From NCBI GenBank assembly GCA_937889485.1, contig CALAPG010000044.1, positions 1 to 7,866 of the forward strand: 7,866 bases of DNA, given 5' to 3'. Positions 4,958 through 7,866 of this stretch are shown piece after piece; the stretch's first letter is position 1; each line of letters begins with the position of its first letter. Origin of the DNA: an uncultured Moraxella sp. GTDB taxonomy: Bacteria > Pseudomonadota > Gammaproteobacteria > Pseudomonadales > Moraxellaceae. The position numbers and the translations under genes are program-made. Under the pieces are notes generated by a model. That model worked only from the letters and a program-made list of their open reading frames with translations, searched no databases and was not told where the DNA came from.

Positions 4958-6322
4958 ATGTCAACCACAAAAACGCGATCATCTGCCAACCAATCTTTGC
5001 CCCCTACCTTGGAAACAATGCCATCTGCACCCAACCCAAACCCCAATCAGCCCACGCCCCAAGGCACACCCCCGCTCAAGGAATTGGTCAAGCAGTATGA
5101 TAGCGTGGCACTGTTGCTACAAGGTGGCGGTGCCTTAGGGGCATATCAAGCAGGGATTTATGAGGGGTTACACAAGCAGGGCATCAAAATTGACCGCATC
5201 TCGGGCATCTCAATTGGCGCACTCAATACCGCAATTATTGCAGGCAACCGCCCCGAAAACCGCTTGGCAGCACTGCAAGGGTTTTGGAATACGATTACCC
5301 AGCGCAACTACACGCCTGCTGGGGTCAATATGTTTCACCATATCTCAAATGAGCTTAATAAAATGAGTAGAGTCGATATGGTGAGTCATTTTATGCCATG
5401 GATATTTGAAAACGGCTTTTTAAAACAGCAGCTACGCGTGGCGGAATCTACCGCGGAGGCGTGGCAAACCATGCTAGAGGGTCAGCGCGGGTTTTTTAAA
5501 CCGCGCTATTTTATGCCGTATGACACCACCCCAAACCATCTAAGCTATTATACCACCGACAAACTGCGCGAAACCCTTGAGCAATACTGTGACCTTAGAC
5601 TGGTCAATGACGTGAACCGCATGAAAGTGTCAGTCTCTGCCGTTAATGTACGAAACGGCAACTTTGCAATTTTTAGCAACGAAAACGAGGAGTTGCGCTA
5701 TGACCATTTTATTGCGTCAGGGGCATTGCCGCCTGGGTTTCCAGCGGTTGAAATTGATGGGGAATACTATTGGGATGGCGGGATGGTGTCTAATACGCCA
5801 CTCAATGAGATTTTAAGCCACGAAGAACACCTTAAACAGCTCATTTTCCAAGTGGATTTATGGAACGCCAAAGGGGTAGTGCCAGAAAATATGATGGAAA
5901 TTGACGAGCGTGTCAAAGATATCCAGTATTCTAGTAAAACCCGTATGGTCACGGACTTTATGGCACAAAAACTACGCTACACGCGCTTGATTAAAGAACT
6001 ATTAGAAATCATTGATGATGATGCCACCATTGATAACCATGAGCAAAGCTGCGTAGACAAAGCAAGGCAAATGACTGAAGTGGGGGTGAAAAACGTCATT
6101 CATCTAATTTACCATAAAAAGACCTATGAGCGCGGCTACAAAGATTACGAATTTAGCGCCTCAACCATGCAGGAGCATTGGGAAAGTGGTTTACAGGACA
6201 TTGAAAACACCTTTCGCCACCCTGATTGGTTTATGCTGCCAGAGACGGACGACATCTTTGTCACCCATGATATCCACCAAAAGCGCAAGCGTTTGGCGCA
6301 AATTACGGGCATGGGCAACTAA
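4958..6322 (+). CDS. Patatin-like phospholipase with C-terminal DUF3734
   Basis: A 454-residue predicted lipid acyl hydrolase. After a low-complexity N-terminus rich in Pro and Asn (about residues 14-39, NPNPNQPTPQ), the patatin domain starts near 48. The oxyanion-hole motif is GGGALG at 56-61, the nucleophile elbow GISIG at 83-87 with Ser85, and the catalytic-dyad Asp273 lies in DGG (273-275). All catalytic residues are present. The C-terminal part, with VIHLIYHKKTYERGYKDYEF and MQEHWESG, matches DUF3734 (PF12536), which accompanies patatin domains in many proteobacteria. The ATG at 4958 is chosen over an in-frame TTG at 4892 (476 residues), which has no ribosome site and adds 22 residues. 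A weak GAG (4949-4951) precedes the ATG. No clear signal peptide is seen. The lipid substrate and cell role are unknown. Confidence 0.88.
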   Translation: MSTTKTRSSANQSLPPTLETMPSAPNPNPNQPTPQGTPPLKELVKQYDSVALLLQGGGALGAYQAGIYEGLHKQGIKIDRISGISIGALNTAIIAGNRPENRLAALQGFWNTITQRNYTPAGVNMFHHISNELNKMSRVDMVSHFMPWIFENGFLKQQLRVAESTAEAWQTMLEGQRGFFKPRYFMPYDTTPNHLSYYTTDKLRETLEQYCDLRLVNDVNRMKVSVSAVNVRNGNFAIFSNENEELRYDHFIASGALPPGFPAVEIDGEYYWDGGMVSNTPLNEILSHEEHLKQLIFQVDLWNAKGVVPENMMEIDERVKDIQYSSKTRMVTDFMAQKLRYTRLIKELLEIIDDDATIDNHEQSCVDKARQMTEVGVKNVIHLIYHKKTYERGYKDYEFSASTMQEHWESGLQDIENTFRHPDWFMLPETDDIFVTHDIHQKRKRLAQITGMGN

Positions 6323-6351
6323 CGCTTTGGCAGGGTATCAAAAATAGGGTA

Positions 6352-6383
6352 CAAAAAAAGGTGCGACATGGGCACCTTTTTTG
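6352..6383. terminator. Bidirectional intrinsic terminator between the patatin gene and dapC
   Basis: AAAAAAGGTGC (6354-6364) pairs with GCACCTTTTTT (6372-6382) around a 7-base loop. The A run on one side and T run on the other make it a terminator in both directions. It lies between the convergent stops at 6322 and 6401, 18 bases from the dapC stop. Confidence 0.85.
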
Positions 6384-6400
6384 TTGCAAGTTTAGGCAGT

Positions 6401-7594
6401 TCAAACCAAATTTGCCAAATCCAGCGTCAATAAGCGTTCAATGGCTTGCTCGCTTTGGGCGATATCTGCCACCAATGCCATACGTACAAAGTTTTTGCCT
6501 GCATTGCCTTGTGGGGTATCTCGAGATAGGTAACGCCCTGCCAGCGCGTGGATATTGAGCTGTTCATAAAGCACTTTGACAAACTGCTCATCATCCTTGA
6601 CAGGTAACCAAAAATAAAACCCTGCATCGGGGCGGCGAAGGGGTAGTTTGTCACCCAGTTTATCTATCCACAAATCAAACTTTTGCCGATACATCGTCCG
6701 ATTGACCTCAACATGCGCCTCATCTTGCCAAGCCGCTATTGAAGCAAGCTGGTGGTGAATCGGCATGGCGCAGCCGTGATAGGTGCGGTACTTGGCATAC
6801 GGCGCAAGTAGCTTGGCATCGCCTGCCACAAACCCTGAACGCATCCCAGGTAGGTTTGAGCGTTTTGAAAGTGAATGAAACACCACGCAACTATCAAAAT
6901 TATCACGCCCAAGTTTGGCACATACTTCAAGCAGCCCAATGGGCGGTATATCAAAATACAGCTCGCTATAGCACTCATCACTCACCAAAATAAAACCGTA
7001 TTGATCAGACAATGCTAGCAGACGCTGCCACTGCTCAGCCCCCATCACCGCGCCTGTTGGGTTGTTGGGGCTACACACAAAGACAATTTGGGTTTTTTGC
7101 CAGACTTCACTGGGCACGCTGTCATAGTCACCGACAAAGTTATTCTCGCTAGTACAATTAACAAAGTAAGGCTGACCGCCTGCCAATAAGGTTGCCCCTT
7201 CATAAATCTGATAAAACGGATTGGGCATCATCACATACGGCTTTTGGGTATTACTACGGTCAAATGCCGCTTGTACAAAGCTAAACAACGCTTCTCGTGT
7301 CCCCATCACAGGCAGCACTTGGGTATCGGCATTCACCGCTTTGACATGAAAACGGCGCACCAGCCAATCGCTAATGGCTTGGCGCAGCTCTGGCAAGCCG
7401 TTGGTGGCAGGGTAGTTTTGGATTTTGCCCAAATTGTCGGTGATGACATCTAGTACAAACGGCGGTGGTGCATGTTGTGGTTCACCAATGCCTAGTTTGA
7501 TAGGGGCATAGGCAGGGTTTGGGGTGATGCCGTCAAGCAAGGTTGCCATCTTGGCAAAGGGATAAGGGTGTAGGGCTTGTAGTTGCGGGTTCAT
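6401..7594 (-). CDS. dapC: N-succinyl-LL-diaminopimelate aminotransferase
   Basis: A 397-residue fold-type-I, PLP-dependent aminotransferase, expected to interconvert N-succinyl-2-amino-6-ketopimelate and N-succinyl-LL-DAP with glutamate in the lysine/meso-DAP pathway of the cytoplasm. The N-terminus MNPQLQALHPYPF is a DapC hallmark. Visible active-site elements are IGEP (36-39), SPNNPTG (175-181), DECYSE with PLP-nitrogen-binding D206 (206-211), SLSKRSNLPGMR with Schiff-base K244 (241-252), and an RMAL motif near the C-terminus whose Arg should bind the substrate carboxylate. The ATG at 7592-7594 is chosen; an in-frame TTG at 7607-7609 adds only MTPPT. No good Shine-Dalgarno is seen for either. 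It is convergent with the patatin gene. A generic AspC-like role is possible but less likely. Confidence 0.9.
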   Translation of the reverse strand: MNPQLQALHPYPFAKMATLLDGITPNPAYAPIKLGIGEPQHAPPPFVLDVITDNLGKIQNYPATNGLPELRQAISDWLVRRFHVKAVNADTQVLPVMGTREALFSFVQAAFDRSNTQKPYVMMPNPFYQIYEGATLLAGGQPYFVNCTSENNFVGDYDSVPSEVWQKTQIVFVCSPNNPTGAVMGAEQWQRLLALSDQYGFILVSDECYSELYFDIPPIGLLEVCAKLGRDNFDSCVVFHSLSKRSNLPGMRSGFVAGDAKLLAPYAKYRTYHGCAMPIHHQLASIAAWQDEAHVEVNRTMYRQKFDLWIDKLGDKLPLRRPDAGFYFWLPVKDDEQFVKVLYEQLNIHALAGRYLSRDTPQGNAGKNFVRMALVADIAQSEQAIERLLTLDLANLV

Positions 7595-7637
7595 GGTAGG
7601 CGGTGTCAACTTTGGTTAGTGGTTGTCAAGATGCCTT

Positions 7638-7666
7638 ACTTTACCGTGATTTTGTTGGTTTGCCAA
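7638..7666 (-). promoter_or_regulatory. Candidate sigma70 promoter for dapC
   Basis: On the minus strand TTGGCA (plus 7661-7666) and TAAAGT (plus 7638-7643) have a 17-base spacer, matching 5/6 and 4/6 consensus. The -10 lies about 43 bases before the dapC ATG. Confidence 0.45.
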
Positions 7667-7773
7667 GATGAAATAGCGGAGTTGGTGGTGAGTTGTTTGG
7701 CGTTCTTGGTGCCGCCAAATCTGCATTCACCGTCAATCATCAATGGCGGGTAGTTTAAAACAGTGAAGAACGG

Positions 7774-7795
7774 TGGAGAAAGAAGATGGAGAAAG
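7774..7795 (+). repeat. Short direct repeat TGGAGAAAG
   Basis: TGGAGAAAG occurs at 7774-7782 and again at 7787-7795, within a purine-rich tract (7764-7796). The start-to-start spacing is 13 bases. No function is apparent. Confidence 0.4.
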
Positions 7796-7811
7796 GTGCG
7801 TAAAACGCACC
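7795..7811. repeat. Perfect 7-base palindrome, REP-like or terminator stem
   Basis: GGTGCGT (7795-7801) and ACGCACC (7805-7811) flank a 3-base AAA loop. The GGTGCGT...ACGCACCCTA form resembles short palindromic intergenic repeats found in many proteobacteria. There is no T tract on the plus strand and only a weak TTTCT on the minus strand, so termination is possible but poor. A perfect TATAAT follows at 7813-7818. Confidence 0.45.
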
Positions 7812-7866
7812 CTATAATAGCATGAATTTAAAGTCTAAACTTTTGTAACCTCACTCACTTTTTGAA

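Larger units (their letters stand above)
7667..7866. other. Intergenic tail with no assignable gene
   Basis: No recognisable protein is seen. On the minus strand a 34-codon frame (ATG at plus 7738-7740) begins MIDGECRFGGTK and ends at a TAA at plus 7637-7639, overlapping the dapC promoter. On the plus strand a frame containing GVLGAAKSAFTVNHQW covers the same bases. Neither has a ribosome site or a recognisable family, so neither is called as a gene. It also holds a 9-base direct repeat and a palindrome. Confidence 0.5.

Noticed and set aside
6739..6993. Plus-strand 84-residue frame
   Set aside because: Antisense to the dapC active-site region, whose motifs and K244 are clear; low-quality composition.
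7595..7609. TTG start for DapC
   Set aside because: It only adds MTPPT, while the ATG at 7594 gives the canonical MNPxLxxLxPYPF N-terminus.
1..7866. CRISPR array, tRNA, rRNA, transposase, phage or toxin-antitoxin genes
   Set aside because: Scanned by eye on both strands; no regularly spaced repeats, no cloverleaf or rRNA-like stretches, and no mobile-element or defence proteins were recognised.

Overview
Most of this window (about 270-7866) looks like chromosomal DNA of a gammaproteobacterium, most likely a Moraxellaceae member (Moraxella/Psychrobacter-like). This is judged from the protein style: a short FeoB, a DapC starting MNPxLxxLxPYPF, a patatin/DUF3734 protein and a zinc-ribbon Nudix enzyme. 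The first ~260 bases do not fit. They carry the end of a small heavy-metal-binding (HMA) protein, a strong AAGGAG site and the first ~25 codons of a metal-transporting P-type ATPase, in a style typical of gut Firmicutes (Lachnospiraceae-like). Both abut, in mid-gene, the 3' end of a PBP4-type carboxypeptidase gene. A chimeric join (assembly artefact, or less likely a recent recombination) near 251-270 is the simplest reading.

Layout: 1-283, Firmicute-like metal-resistance remnants; 249-656 (+), C-terminal third of dacB/PBP4; 745-1386 (-), CoA-pyrophosphatase-type Nudix hydrolase; 1492-2052 (+), zinc-ribbon Nudix hydrolase, divergent from the previous gene with interleaved promoters; 2099-4572 (-), a ferrous-iron uptake operon feoA-feoB followed by an easily missed 44-codon gene for a Cys-rich FeoB-associated membrane protein; 4573-4957, a long divergent regulatory region with a good Fur-box match over the likely feoA promoter; 4958-6322 (+), patatin-like phospholipase with a DUF3734 tail; a shared bidirectional terminator; 6401-7594 (-), succinyldiaminopimelate aminotransferase (dapC); 7595-7866, the dapC promoter region and unassigned intergenic DNA with a short palindrome.

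The one functional system visible here is Fe2+ import. FeoB is the GTPase-coupled permease, FeoA its small SH3-like partner, and the 44-residue Cys-rich protein probably the local replacement for FeoC. The feoA-feoB gap contains a textbook intrinsic-terminator hairpin, suggesting attenuation between the two genes. The other genes are housekeeping: cell-wall remodelling (PBP4), lysine/peptidoglycan precursor synthesis (DapC), nucleotide-cofactor clean-up (two Nudix enzymes) and lipid hydrolysis (patatin). I see no CRISPR array, tRNA, rRNA, transposase or convincing undescribed defence system.
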